Below are positions 54,095-63,113 of a DNA stretch of 64,000 nt, piece by piece. Position 1 is the first letter of the stretch. Each line of letters starts with the position of its first letter. Location of the stretch: contig CAWAPS010000002.1 in the NCBI GenBank assembly GCA_963783945.1, positions 434,001-498,000 of the forward strand, written 5' to 3'. The position numbers and the translations under genes are program-made. The stretch comes from CAWAPS01 sp963783945 (GTDB lineage Bacteria > Actinomycetota > Acidimicrobiia > Acidimicrobiales > Palsa-688). Below the pieces are notes generated by a model, which worked only from the letters and a program-made list of their open reading frames with translations, ran no database searches and had not been told where the DNA came from.

Positions 54095-55465
54095 ATGAAG
54101 CCGCCCAACGTCTTGTATGTCCACTCCCACGACACCGGCCGCTACGTCCAGCCGTACGGGTATCCCGTCCCCACCCCCAACATCCAGCACTTAGCCGACC
54201 AGGGGGTGCTCTTTCGTCAAGCCTTCTGCGCCGCCCCGGTGTGCTCCGGATCGCGCGCCGCCCTGCTGACCGGGCAGTCGACCCATGTGACGGGGATGCT
54301 CGGCCTGGCCCACCGGGGCTACCGCCTCCGTAACCCCGAACATCACATGGTGCACGTGCTGCGGTCTGCCGGGTACTGGTCCGGACTCATCGGAGAGCAG
54401 CACTTGTCAGCCGACCCGGCAGACGTGGGCTACGACTACGTGGTCGACGTGGACACCACCAAGGTGCACGACGTCGCCCCCGCGGCCACCAGGCTCATCG
54501 CAGAACGGGCCAGAACCGACCAGCCCTTCTTCCTCTCGATCGGGTTCTTCGAGACCCACCGCGAATACTTTGAACCCTCGTCGGTGCGCGATGCCCTGTA
54601 CTCCCGTCCGCCGGAGAACATCGTCGACACCGCGATCACACGTCGCGACATGGCATCGTTCAAAGCCAGCGCCCGCTCGCTCGACCAGGGAGTCGGCGCC
54701 GTTCTTAACGCCCTCGAGGAAAATGACTTGGCCGGCAATACCCTCGTCATTCTGACCACCGATCACGGCTTGGCGTACCCCGACGCCAAAGCGACCATGT
54801 ACGACCGTGGCATAGGAGTAATGCTGTTGATCCGTGGCCCAGGGGGTTTCGGGCAGGGCCGGGTGGTCGACTCCTTAGTGAGTCACCTCGACATTTTTCC
54901 CACCATCTGCGACGTCGCCCAGATCGAGGCGCCGGACTGGCTCGAAGGCCTCTCCCTTCTTCCTCTTGTGCGCGGCGAGCGCAGCGAATTGCACCAAGAA
55001 GTCTTCGCCGAAGTCACCTATCACGCCGCGTACGAGCCCCAGCGGGCGGTACGCACGGCCCGGTACAAGTACATGAAACGATTTGATGACCGGCATACCG
55101 GCCGAGTGCTTGCCAACGTGGACGACAGCCCGACCAAGGATGTGATGCTCCACTTCGGTTGGACCGATGTCGACCCACCTCAGGAGGCGCTTTACGATCT
55201 CTCGCTCGACCCTGGCGAGGGCGCCAACCGCATAAACGACCCGGCCCTCGCTCACGTGCTCTCGGATCTGAGAGGGCGTCTACGCGACTGGATGATCAGG
55301 ACCGCCGACCCGCTCCTCCTAGGCCCAGTGCCACCGGCCGAGGGAACGCTGTTCAATACTGTCGACCAGATCTCCCCCAACGACCCCACCAGTAGCCTCA
55401 CCAGGTCGGGGGACCGCAGGTCGTCCCCCCGGACGGCTGCCGCTACCGGTCGGCTCCGCCCGTAG
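54095..55465 (+). CDS. Sulfatase (alkaline-phosphatase superfamily)
   Basis: 456 aa. N-terminal metal site PPNVLYVHSHDTGRYVQPYG, then the formylglycine motif APVCSGSRAALLTGQ (C-S-G-S-R, with Gly replacing the usual Pro/Ala/Ser at the third position), HVTGMLG, TTDHGLAYPDAK (metal Asp-His) and QALYDLSLDPGE. No signal peptide, so cytoplasmic. Cleaves a sulfate ester of unknown type; the CSGSR variant should still be read by formylglycine-generating enzyme. The C-terminal ~40 residues are low-complexity. Confidence 0.9.
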   Translation: MKPPNVLYVHSHDTGRYVQPYGYPVPTPNIQHLADQGVLFRQAFCAAPVCSGSRAALLTGQSTHVTGMLGLAHRGYRLRNPEHHMVHVLRSAGYWSGLIGEQHLSADPADVGYDYVVDVDTTKVHDVAPAATRLIAERARTDQPFFLSIGFFETHREYFEPSSVRDALYSRPPENIVDTAITRRDMASFKASARSLDQGVGAVLNALEENDLAGNTLVILTTDHGLAYPDAKATMYDRGIGVMLLIRGPGGFGQGRVVDSLVSHLDIFPTICDVAQIEAPDWLEGLSLLPLVRGERSELHQEVFAEVTYHAAYEPQRAVRTARYKYMKRFDDRHTGRVLANVDDSPTKDVMLHFGWTDVDPPQEALYDLSLDPGEGANRINDPALAHVLSDLRGRLRDWMIRTADPLLLGPVPPAEGTLFNTVDQISPNDPTSSLTRSGDRRSSPRTAAATGRLRP

Positions 55466-55533
55466 TGCTCGCCGCTTGATAACCCGCGAAGCACTACGAC
55501 TGATCCGACGAAGATACCTACGTCAGCGCTAGG

Positions 55534-56382
55534 TCAGGAACGGGTGGGCCCGTACCGGCGTACCTGGTCCAAGGGCTTGTCACGGAAGTCACGGCTGGCA
55601 TCCGATCCCGGGACCTGGGCGGCCGACGGCTCGACGACACCCAGCTCGGCCAACAGGCGGCCGCGAAGCCGGCTGAATTCGCGGTTTCCCCGGTCGCGGG
55701 GATGGTCAATGTCTACGACCAGGTCAAGTGAGAGACGTCCGTCAACGAGCACGACGACCCGATCGGCCAACAGGATAGCCTCGTCAACGTCATGGGTCAC
55801 CAGCAGGACGGCCGGTTGGTGCCGGCTGCAGAGATCCTGGAGCAGCACGTGCATCTTGGTTCGGGTCAGGGCGTCCAGCGCTCCGAAGGGCTCGTCCAGG
55901 AGCATTAGCTGGGGCTCGCGGACAAGGGCGCGGGCCAAGGCGACCCGCTGGGCTTCACCGCCGGAGAGAGTTACCGGCCAGGCCCGGGCGTGGTCAGTGA
56001 GGCCAACTTCCTCCAGGGCGGAAAGGGCATGCCGGCGCAGGCCGGCGCGCCCGCCGTCACCGGGCTTGATCCCTAAGACCACGTTTGGGAGGACGCGTAG
56101 CCACGGCACCAGTCGCGCCTCCTGGAAGACGACCGATCGGCGGGCGGGGACCCACACGTCTCCGTGATACTCGTTGTCGAGACCACCCAAGATGCGTAGC
56201 AGCGTGCTCTTGCCGCTACCGCTTCGCCCGAGAAGAGCGACGAACTCGTTGGGACCGATGGAGAGATCGAGGTCGCCCAGCACCTGGCGGCCGTCAAAGC
56301 TTCGGCTGACAGCGCCGGCCTCGACCGCCCGCGTGGAGCTGCGACTCGGCCCCGGTTGTGATAGCGCAAGCGTCATCGTCAA
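55534..56382 (-). CDS. ssuB: Sulfonate/taurine-type ABC transporter ATPase
   Basis: 282 aa. Walker A LGRSGSGKSTLL, Q-loop VFQEARLVPWL, signature LSGGEAQRVALARAL, Walker B LMLLDEPFGALD, switch LLVTHDVDEAI. The VFQEARLxPW Q-loop is typical of SsuB/TauB/nitrate importers. Overlaps the permease stop by four bases. Last gene of the ssuA-ssuC-ssuB order. The sulfatase/sulfotransferase neighbourhood supports an organosulfur substrate, but nitrate/aliphatic-sulfonate relatives cannot be separated by eye. Confidence 0.88.
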   Translation of the reverse strand: MTMTLALSQPGPSRSSTRAVEAGAVSRSFDGRQVLGDLDLSIGPNEFVALLGRSGSGKSTLLRILGGLDNEYHGDVWVPARRSVVFQEARLVPWLRVLPNVVLGIKPGDGGRAGLRRHALSALEEVGLTDHARAWPVTLSGGEAQRVALARALVREPQLMLLDEPFGALDALTRTKMHVLLQDLCSRHQPAVLLVTHDVDEAILLADRVVVLVDGRLSLDLVVDIDHPRDRGNREFSRLRGRLLAELGVVEPSAAQVPGSDASRDFRDKPLDQVRRYGPTRS

Positions 56383-57266
56383 CCTCCCTCAAATCCGCGC
56401 CGCCAAGACAGCAGGCGCCGCTCGAGCTGGCGGACCAGGAGGTCGGCCAGGACGCCTAAGGCGGCATAGATGGCTAGCCCGACGAACATGATGTCGGTTC
56501 GGTTCGTGGTTTGCGCCTGCATGATCAGGTACCCGATGCCGCTCTGGGCGTTGATCTGCTCGGCCACGATGACGATCAGCCAGCTGCTGATCAACGCGAA
56601 GCGCAGCCCCACGAGAAATCCGGGAAGCGACCCGGGCAGGATGATCCTGCTGATCAGACCGACCCGGCCCAGCCCGAACGTACGCCCGGCCTCCACCAGC
56701 TTGGCATCGACCCCCCGGATCGCCCCGAAGGTATTGATATAGACGGGGAACACGCAGCCCAGGGCTATCAGGTAGATCTTGGGAGTCTCGCCTACGCCGA
56801 ACCAGATGATGAACAACGGCAGCAGGCCGAGGATCGGCACGGCCCGAGCCGCCTGGAGCACCGGGTCGAGGAGGTCTTCGGCGACGTGGAAAAATCCGGA
56901 TAACACGGCCAGGGCCACTCCGACGGCCACGCCGAGGGCGAGACCCTCGATCACCCGCCGCAGCGACACCCAAAGGTTGTGCTGGAGCGCGCCCTCCCTC
57001 CACAGCTCCCGTGCGGCGTCCCACACCTGCGCCGGAGACGCCACCTCCACCGGGGTGAACACGTGGGCTGAGCAGACCAGTTGCCACCCGGCCAGTACGA
57101 CGATCAGACCGAGGGCGCGACGGGCGAGCCGCGGGACACGCGGGCGGCGGCGGCGGCTGACGGTCCCGGTGACAGACGGTCGGGTCAACTCGATGCGCGG
57201 TCCGGCGACCGGTGGCGGGGTGGACTCGGTCCTCACCACGTCGGTGGCAGACACAGGCGTGCTCAC
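56379..57266 (-). CDS. ssuC: Sulfonate/taurine-type ABC transporter permease
   Basis: 295 aa, BPD_transp_1 family. A long Pro/Arg-rich N-terminus precedes the first helix (LALGLIVVLAGWQLVCSA-like). The EAA loop reads VDAKLVEAGRTFGLGRVGLISRIILPGSLPGFLVGLR, and about six helices are present. Pairs with the adjacent ATPase (ATGA-type overlap). Complete. Confidence 0.9.
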   Translation of the reverse strand: MSTPVSATDVVRTESTPPPVAGPRIELTRPSVTGTVSRRRRPRVPRLARRALGLIVVLAGWQLVCSAHVFTPVEVASPAQVWDAARELWREGALQHNLWVSLRRVIEGLALGVAVGVALAVLSGFFHVAEDLLDPVLQAARAVPILGLLPLFIIWFGVGETPKIYLIALGCVFPVYINTFGAIRGVDAKLVEAGRTFGLGRVGLISRIILPGSLPGFLVGLRFALISSWLIVIVAEQINAQSGIGYLIMQAQTTNRTDIMFVGLAIYAALGVLADLLVRQLERRLLSWRRGFEGG

Positions 57267-57293
57267 CTCCTCCCTGGGCGTGTACCCCAGGTA

Positions 57294-58055
57294 TCACCCA
57301 TTGTCAGGCGCATTCTGCGGGACCTCCTCGACGATCTGGTTGTAGGCGGCAGTAGCCGTCGGGTCGAATAGAGGACCCACATTGAAGGTGGACTTGATCG
57401 CTCCCGTCCCGGCCTCGAGGTCGACCACGTTTTGTAGGGCGTTCTGGACCGTCGCGTCTATGGCCACCCAGTGGAATATCAGCCCGGCCCCCACGCTCTC
57501 CTGAGCCTCGGCCTGGGTTTCATGCTGGACGTCGACCAGGTAGGCGGTGGCGTAGGCGGACTGGTGGGTGTAAGCCCAGTTGCTCGCCTCAATCAGGCGA
57601 TGGAGGAAGTCCTTGATGGCTGCGTTCTTGCTCGGGTCGGTCAGAGCCGCGGTGCTGGCGAGCTCGTAGTCGTAGCTGGCCGGCTTTACGGTGACGTTGC
57701 TAGCGAGGACCTTGGCACCTGGGTGCTGCTGCACATAGTCCTGCTCCTGCTGGCCTCCGGAGATTACCGAGGCGTCGACTTCGCCAGTTTCGAGCACCGT
57801 GAACAGCTGCTGCAGCGTGACGTTGACCTGGTTCACGTCGTTTTGCTTGAGGCCAGCCGTGGCCAAGGCTCGCAGGGCAAACGCCTGCTCGGCCGTGCCG
57901 GTGGTGTACGCAACCCGCTTGCCTTTCAGCTGGGAGATCGATTCGATTCCGGGCTTGGCTACAAGGAACTCATCCGCTCCGATGCCCTCCGAGGCCGCAG
58001 TCGCCTTGACCGACAGGCCGGACTGCACCGCCAAGGCGGCGGGGAGGTCGCCCAT
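57294..58055 (-). pseudogene. SsuA-like binding protein lacking its 5' end
   Basis: 253 aa remain of ~330. The frame starts inside the fold (LSDIGFMGDLPAALAVQSGL, after an in-frame TGA at about 58.07 kb) and continues correctly to the end (GADEFLVAKPGIESISQLKGKRVAYTTGTAEQAFALRAL, ASVISGGQQEQDYVQQ, AYATAYLV). The signal peptide and first ~80 residues are missing, and the upstream 390 bases contain no trace of them. Without export the importer cannot work in the normal way. Same operon as ssuC-ssuB. Confidence 0.8.
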
Positions 58056-58452
58056 GAAGCCGATGTCGCTTAATTTTCACGCCTGGCCAGCCCAACCCCG
58101 GGGCTTCCTGCTACTTCGTGGAAGGCATGACCAATACCCAGTTCACCCTTCCACGGGGGCTCAAAACCAGCTGCCTCCCGTAGTAGCGGTGGGGCATTTC
58201 AGGAGTCTGCTTGTTCTGGCTGAGTAGGCAAGGGTCCTGCCGGGCGGCACAAACACGAATGTCCGCTTGCCCCCCACCCGTGACCACAACGCGGCGAGCA
58301 CCAGCAGCCGGCAGGGAGTGCGCGCCGCGTCCCGACATAAGAAGCGACCGGAATCGGTGGACTCCACTGACACCTCACGAGCAACGTACCGAGGCCCGCC
58401 TGAGCTCGTTGTCTGTTCTACATGCTAACTATTAGGGGTTATCCTCGGACGA
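58056..58452. other. Intergenic, nothing recognised
   Basis: About 400 bases between the truncated ssuA and the divergent MFS gene, where the missing 5' end of ssuA should lie. No coding bias or homology to the missing part is visible. Presumably holds the MFS promoter. Confidence 0.5.
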
Positions 58453-59907
58453 GTGCCCGATTCACCAGACCACCGCCGCCGCTGGATCGCTCTCGGCATC
58501 GTGTGCCTGGGGATGACCATGAACATGCTGGATCAGACCATCGTGAACGTGGCCCTGCCCACCATCCAGCGGAGCCTGCATTTCACCCAGGCCGATCTGG
58601 CCTGGGTGATCGATGCCTACCTGATCACGTTTGGAGGCTTCCTGCTGCTGGCTGGACGTCTGGGTGATCTGGTCGGACGCAAGAAGACCTTCCTCAGCGG
58701 GGTCGTGGTTTTCACCGTGTCGTCCGCGTTTTGTGGCCTGGCCACCAGCCAGTCCATGCTCATAGCGGCCCGCTTCGTTCAGGGCGCCGGCGCGGCGTTT
58801 TCCGCGTCGGTTGTGCTGGCCATCATCGTCGGCGAGTTCCCTGAGCCCGGGGAGCGGGCCAAGGCCATGAGCACCTACATCCTGGTGTCGGTCGGCGGTG
58901 GTTCGCTCGGGCTGCTGCTCGGCGGGATACTGACTCAGGCCCTCAGCTGGCACTGGATCTTCATAATCAACCTGCCAATCGGCGTGGCCACCCTGATAGC
59001 GGGGAGCATCATGCTGGACGAGAACGAAGGCTTGGGCATCGGGGCCGGTCTCGACATCGGGGGCGCAGTGCTGAGCACGGTGGGTCTCATGCTGGCCATC
59101 TACGCCATCGTGACATCGACCCAGTACGGCTGGGCGTCCCGTCACACCGTAGGCTTCGGGTTGGCCGCCGTGATCGTGCTGGCCGGGTTCTTTTTCCTGG
59201 AGACGCACATCCCGTCGCCCATGGTGCCCTTCCGGGTGCTGCGCTCCCGGGGCCTCGGCTCTAGCAGCTTGGCCCGGGGCCTGATGGTGGTCGGAATGTA
59301 CGGCACCTTCTTCCTCGGTGTCCTCTTCATGCAGCACGTGCTCGGGTTCGGAGCCATAGCCACCGGCTTGGCGTTCCTTCCCCAGACCTTGACTGTGGCG
59401 CTCATATCCATGGGCCCTTCGGCACGCCTGCTCAAGATCCTCCAGCCCAAGTGGACTGCGCTTCTCGGGTTCGGCTTCATCTTCGTCGGTTTGGGTCTCT
59501 TCGCCCTGGCCGGCCCGCACACCTCGTACTTCCCCCAGCTGTTCTTCGCTCTGCTGTTCATCGGTCTGGGCGGGGCCCTGGCCTTCACCGCGTTGATCAC
59601 CGTCGGTGTGGCCAACATCCCGGCGGCCGATGCCGGACTGGGCTCGGGGCTGATCAATGTCAGCCAGCAGACTGCGGCCGCGCTGGCCGTCGCCGCGCTG
59701 AGCGTCATTACCGCCAACCGCACCGACGCCCTGCTTGCCGCCGGCAGGTCCGCAACGCAGGCTCTGGCCGGAGGCTACCGTCTCGGCTTCATCGTGGGCG
59801 GGGTGTGCGCGGTTGCGGGGGCGGTCATTTGCGTGGTGCTCGTTCCCTCCCCGAGCCGTCCGGTACCGCTCGACCTGGCTCCGGTGGTCGAGTCCGTCGA
59901 GCTCTGA
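58453..59907 (+). CDS. DHA2-family (14-TM) MFS drug efflux protein
   Basis: 484 aa from a GTG. MNMLDQTIVNVALPTIQ (motif D), AGRLGDLVGRKKTF (motif A), AARFVQGAGAAFSASVVLAII (motif B), GGGSLGLLLGGIL (motif C). Fourteen hydrophobic helices fit. It is the second DHA2 pump in the window but is not a recent duplicate of 39363-40862 (different loops and tail). Substrate unknown. Confidence 0.92.
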   Translation: MPDSPDHRRRWIALGIVCLGMTMNMLDQTIVNVALPTIQRSLHFTQADLAWVIDAYLITFGGFLLLAGRLGDLVGRKKTFLSGVVVFTVSSAFCGLATSQSMLIAARFVQGAGAAFSASVVLAIIVGEFPEPGERAKAMSTYILVSVGGGSLGLLLGGILTQALSWHWIFIINLPIGVATLIAGSIMLDENEGLGIGAGLDIGGAVLSTVGLMLAIYAIVTSTQYGWASRHTVGFGLAAVIVLAGFFFLETHIPSPMVPFRVLRSRGLGSSSLARGLMVVGMYGTFFLGVLFMQHVLGFGAIATGLAFLPQTLTVALISMGPSARLLKILQPKWTALLGFGFIFVGLGLFALAGPHTSYFPQLFFALLFIGLGGALAFTALITVGVANIPAADAGLGSGLINVSQQTAAALAVAALSVITANRTDALLAAGRSATQALAGGYRLGFIVGGVCAVAGAVICVVLVPSPSRPVPLDLAPVVESVEL

Positions 59908-59998
59908 CCTCAGCGCCCAACGGACCCTCGGGTTCGGCCCGCGCCGACTGAAGGTGACGGGTGTAGCCTTTTTTCCGGTCGGTCCAGGAGGAGGCACC

Positions 59999-60967
59999 AT
60001 GAACACGGATTCGGTTCTCGGCTACAGCCGCCCGGCGATGCTCGGAGGTCCGACCAACACCGATCCCGACGCCTTGACCGTGCGGTGGTACGGCACGTCC
60101 AACTACGAGCTCAACTTTCACGATCGGGTGGTGTTGCTAGACACTTTCTACGACCGTGGCCCCCGGATGCGCGGGCTCGGGTTCCGGCCGGACGAGGTCG
60201 AGCGGGCCGACGCAATATTGATTGGTCACCCTCATTACGACCACATCAGCGACGCCGCCCAGGTCGCCGACCGCACCGGGGCATCTGTGGTGGTTCACCC
60301 CCTCGGGGCCGATGTCCTCACCCGGGACGGAATCAGCACCGACCAGATAATCGACGTGACCGGCCGGGGAGAGGGGGAAGTCCTCGAGTTTGCAGATTTC
60401 ACCGTGCGGGTCATCCACGGACTGCACGCCGAGCTAGGCCACCCGGAGCAGAGCGTGAGCCTGCAAGCGTTGATCGAGGCACGGAAGGTGTGGGAGAGCG
60501 ACGAGCCGCCCCTCAGCCCGGACGAAGAGGCCTACACGAAGGCGGTGCAGCAGCGAGGCAGCTGGGAGCCCGAGGTGATGACCGAAGGCACCATGTGCCT
60601 CATCATCGATGTCGACGGCTACCGCATCGTCTACCGGGACAGCGCCGGCCCCGTCAGCGAGGAGGAGCAGAGCTACTTCGGGAGCAACCCTGGCTGCGAT
60701 CTCGCCATAGTCGGCTTCGTCGGTCGTCCCCTGGTTCGTCGCCAGCTCAAAGAAGCCACGATGCCTCTCGTCGACCTCTACCAACCCAAAGTCATTCTGC
60801 CGTGCCACCACGACGACCTTTTCCCGGTGTTCATCGACATGCCGACCGAACCGCTCAAGATGCGGGTCCACGAGCAGTTACCTGCGGCGTCCACCGTCCA
60901 GCCGGTCTATGTAGAACCGGTCACCATAGGCATGAAGAGCGGGCTCGTAACTGTTGGCGATCCATGA
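59999..60967 (+). CDS. Metallo-beta-lactamase-fold hydrolase
   Basis: 322 aa; ATG 59999 after GGAGGAGGCACC. MBL motif LIGHPHYDHISDA (HxHxDH variant), a His in IHGLHAELGHP, DSAGPVSEEEQ with the bridging-type Asp, and a final LPCHHDDLF His. Two-metal hydrolase of unknown substrate, resembling UlaG/lactonase-like proteins (L-ascorbate-6-phosphate lactonase type). No signal peptide. Upstream of an SDR on the same strand. Confidence 0.87.
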   Translation: MNTDSVLGYSRPAMLGGPTNTDPDALTVRWYGTSNYELNFHDRVVLLDTFYDRGPRMRGLGFRPDEVERADAILIGHPHYDHISDAAQVADRTGASVVVHPLGADVLTRDGISTDQIIDVTGRGEGEVLEFADFTVRVIHGLHAELGHPEQSVSLQALIEARKVWESDEPPLSPDEEAYTKAVQQRGSWEPEVMTEGTMCLIIDVDGYRIVYRDSAGPVSEEEQSYFGSNPGCDLAIVGFVGRPLVRRQLKEATMPLVDLYQPKVILPCHHDDLFPVFIDMPTEPLKMRVHEQLPAASTVQPVYVEPVTIGMKSGLVTVGDP

Positions 60968-61044
60968 TCGACGGAGGACCGGGGGCACCCTGAAACCTGC
61001 CCGCGATCCGGCTACGTTGATGACTCGCCAACAAGGGGTGCGGC

Positions 61045-61788
61045 ATGCACAAGCTCGCTGACAAGGTGGCCGTGATCACAGGCGGAACCTCAGGTATCGG
61101 ACTGGCGACGGCAGAGCTGTTCATGTCTGAGGGGTCTGCCGTAGCGGTAATCGGCCACACCACCGACCGGCTCGAAGATGCCACCAAACAGCTGGGCGAC
61201 AAGGCGGTTTGCATCAAAGCCGATGTTCGATCGGTTGCGGCCTTGCAAGCAAGTTTCGCCGACATAAACCAACGCTTTGGCGGGATCGACGTGCTCTTCG
61301 CCAATGCCGGCGTCGTCCAGGCCCAATCTCTGGAGCAGGTCACCGAGGAGACCTACGACGAGCAAATGAATGTGAACGCTCGTGGCGTGTTCTTCACGGT
61401 CCAGGCCGCCTCGCCTTACCTTCGAGAAGGCGCCAGCGTAATCCTTAACTCCTCCATCAACGCCCGGGTCGGCATGCGTTACCTGTCGGTCTACTCCGCC
61501 TCCAAAGCCGCCGTACGATCCTTCGCCCGGACCTTCGCCGCCGAACTGGCACCCAGAGGTATTCGGGTGAACGCGATCAGCCCAGGACCGGTTGACACAA
61601 TTCCCGGCGGAAAGCCCCTCCCGCCTGAATCTGCGGAGAGGCGTTCGCAGATTCACGCCCGGGTGCCGATGGGTCGGGTGAGCAGCCCCGCTGAGATCGC
61701 TCGGGTCGTCCTGTTCCTGGCGAGCGAGGACTCCTCGTACCTGCTCGGCGCCGACGTCGTGGCCGATGGCGGCCTCACGATGCTGTAG
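61045..61788 (+). CDS. Classical short-chain dehydrogenase/reductase
   Basis: 247 aa; complete. Cofactor motif TGGTSGIGLA, NAG at ~90, Ser in ILNSSINA, YSASK catalytic pair, PGPVDTP-like loop and C-terminal GADVVADGGLTML. Consistent with a FabG-like oxidoreductase. Substrate unknown. Confidence 0.94.
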   Translation: MHKLADKVAVITGGTSGIGLATAELFMSEGSAVAVIGHTTDRLEDATKQLGDKAVCIKADVRSVAALQASFADINQRFGGIDVLFANAGVVQAQSLEQVTEETYDEQMNVNARGVFFTVQAASPYLREGASVILNSSINARVGMRYLSVYSASKAAVRSFARTFAAELAPRGIRVNAISPGPVDTIPGGKPLPPESAERRSQIHARVPMGRVSSPAEIARVVLFLASEDSSYLLGADVVADGGLTML

Positions 61789-62210
61789 CCCGGTACCCAT
61801 CCTCACAGTCTCAGGGTCCGCTGGACCTTCATCGACGCCTGGCGGCGAGATGGGAAGGGCCGGCGCTCGATGCCAACCGCGACAGGATCGCCATCGACAC
61901 GATCGAGCTGGCTCACGTGGGCATTTCTCCACCCTGAACCCGCCAGCCGTGTGAAGTAGCACTCCTTACCCTCGCTCCGGAGGGCCGAAGGCGACGGCCG
62001 GCGCGATCCGCGCCGCGCCGCGGGCGACCTCGACTCCGCCCCCACCGCGGGTCCTGCCAGAGGCCTGGCTTCTTTGTCGCCGGATGACAGAAGTTTGTCG
62101 CCACAGGTCAAGGTGAGGTGGGCGGAGAACCCGACAACAGATACTGACGAGGCGCCTCCAGAAGTTCGGGCGTCACGGCAGACAGTTTCGACGGCCCTTT
62201 GGAGAACAAG
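61789..62210. other. Intergenic, nothing recognised
   Basis: About 420 bases. Short frames on both strands lack bias. Probably contains the glycosyltransferase operon promoter. Confidence 0.5.
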
Positions 62211-63113
62211 ATGAGCATCGTCACCACCTCGGAGAATGAGACCAGCGAAAAGGCGCACCCGGGTTTGCGGGAAACCGCCAGTCCTTGGAGCGATACCGGC
62301 TCAACTGTGCTTGCATTTCCCCATCGCAGGGGCGGACATCGCGGCGGGACCCACAGCCGGGTTTCGACCCGGCGCTTGGACGGCACCCTCGACCTGGTCA
62401 TCCCGGCCTACAACGAGGAGCGCCGCATCGGGCGCACGGTCGAACAGCTCGCCGGGATCATCACCGACCGGCAGTTGCCGGTCCGGCTGGTCGTCGTCGA
62501 CAACGGCAGCGTGGACCGGACCGCCTCAGCCGTCGATGCCGTCGCCAAGCAGATCGACGTCGACCTCACCGTCATAAGCTGCGCCACCCGCGGCAAGGGT
62601 GCTGCAGTGCGGGCCGGGGTAGCCCACTCGACCGGCGAATACATCGGCTTCTGCGATGCCGACCTGCCGGTGCCCCCGGACGCCCTGGTATGGGCGGTGG
62701 ACCTCCTGGCGTCCGGGTGGGATGTCGTCGTCGGCTCCCGACGCTGCGCCGGAGCCAGGTACGAGAAGGAGCAATCGATTGGCCGCCGGCTCGGCAGCGC
62801 CGCCTACCGGGCGGCGTCGGCCCGCCTGCGAGGCGGGGTGGCCGATACCCAGTGCGGGTTCAAGTTCTTCCGCGCCGACGTCGCCCACCAGGTGTTCGAC
62901 GGAGCCCAGATCGACGGGTTCAGCTTCGACATCGAGATTCTGGCCCGGACCCAGCGCATCGAAAGCCTCCGCCTGATCGAAATGCCGGTCCCCTGGTCTG
63001 ACCAGGAGGGATCGTCGTTTCGCGCCATCTCGGACGGCATTCGCTCGTTCTCGGACCTTCGCCAGGCTCGGCGCAGCGTCCGCTACTGGGCCCCGGAAGG
63101 GATGTCGGCATGA
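62211..63113 (+). CDS. Family 2 glycosyltransferase (dolichol-phosphate-mannose-synthase-like)
   Basis: 300 aa from ATG 62211 with TTTGGAGAACAAG upstream (a TTG lies at 62199). After a ~55-residue basic N-terminus, the GT-A fold begins LDLVIPAYNEERRIGRTVEQL. It carries VVVDNGSVDRT, GKGAAVRAGVAHSTGEYIGFCDADLPVPP (DxD-type) and VADTQCGFKFFRADVA, matching DPM1/DolP-glucosyl-type enzymes. Transfers a sugar to a polyprenyl phosphate. No C-terminal membrane helices. Overlaps the next glycosyltransferase by four bases. Confidence 0.9.
   Translation: MSIVTTSENETSEKAHPGLRETASPWSDTGSTVLAFPHRRGGHRGGTHSRVSTRRLDGTLDLVIPAYNEERRIGRTVEQLAGIITDRQLPVRLVVVDNGSVDRTASAVDAVAKQIDVDLTVISCATRGKGAAVRAGVAHSTGEYIGFCDADLPVPPDALVWAVDLLASGWDVVVGSRRCAGARYEKEQSIGRRLGSAAYRAASARLRGGVADTQCGFKFFRADVAHQVFDGAQIDGFSFDIEILARTQRIESLRLIEMPVPWSDQEGSSFRAISDGIRSFSDLRQARRSVRYWAPEGMSA

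Noticed and set aside
58462..60006. 514-codon reverse frame over the second MFS gene
   Set aside because: Low-complexity Glu/Gln/His-rich translation, mirror of the MFS gene, which has all family motifs.
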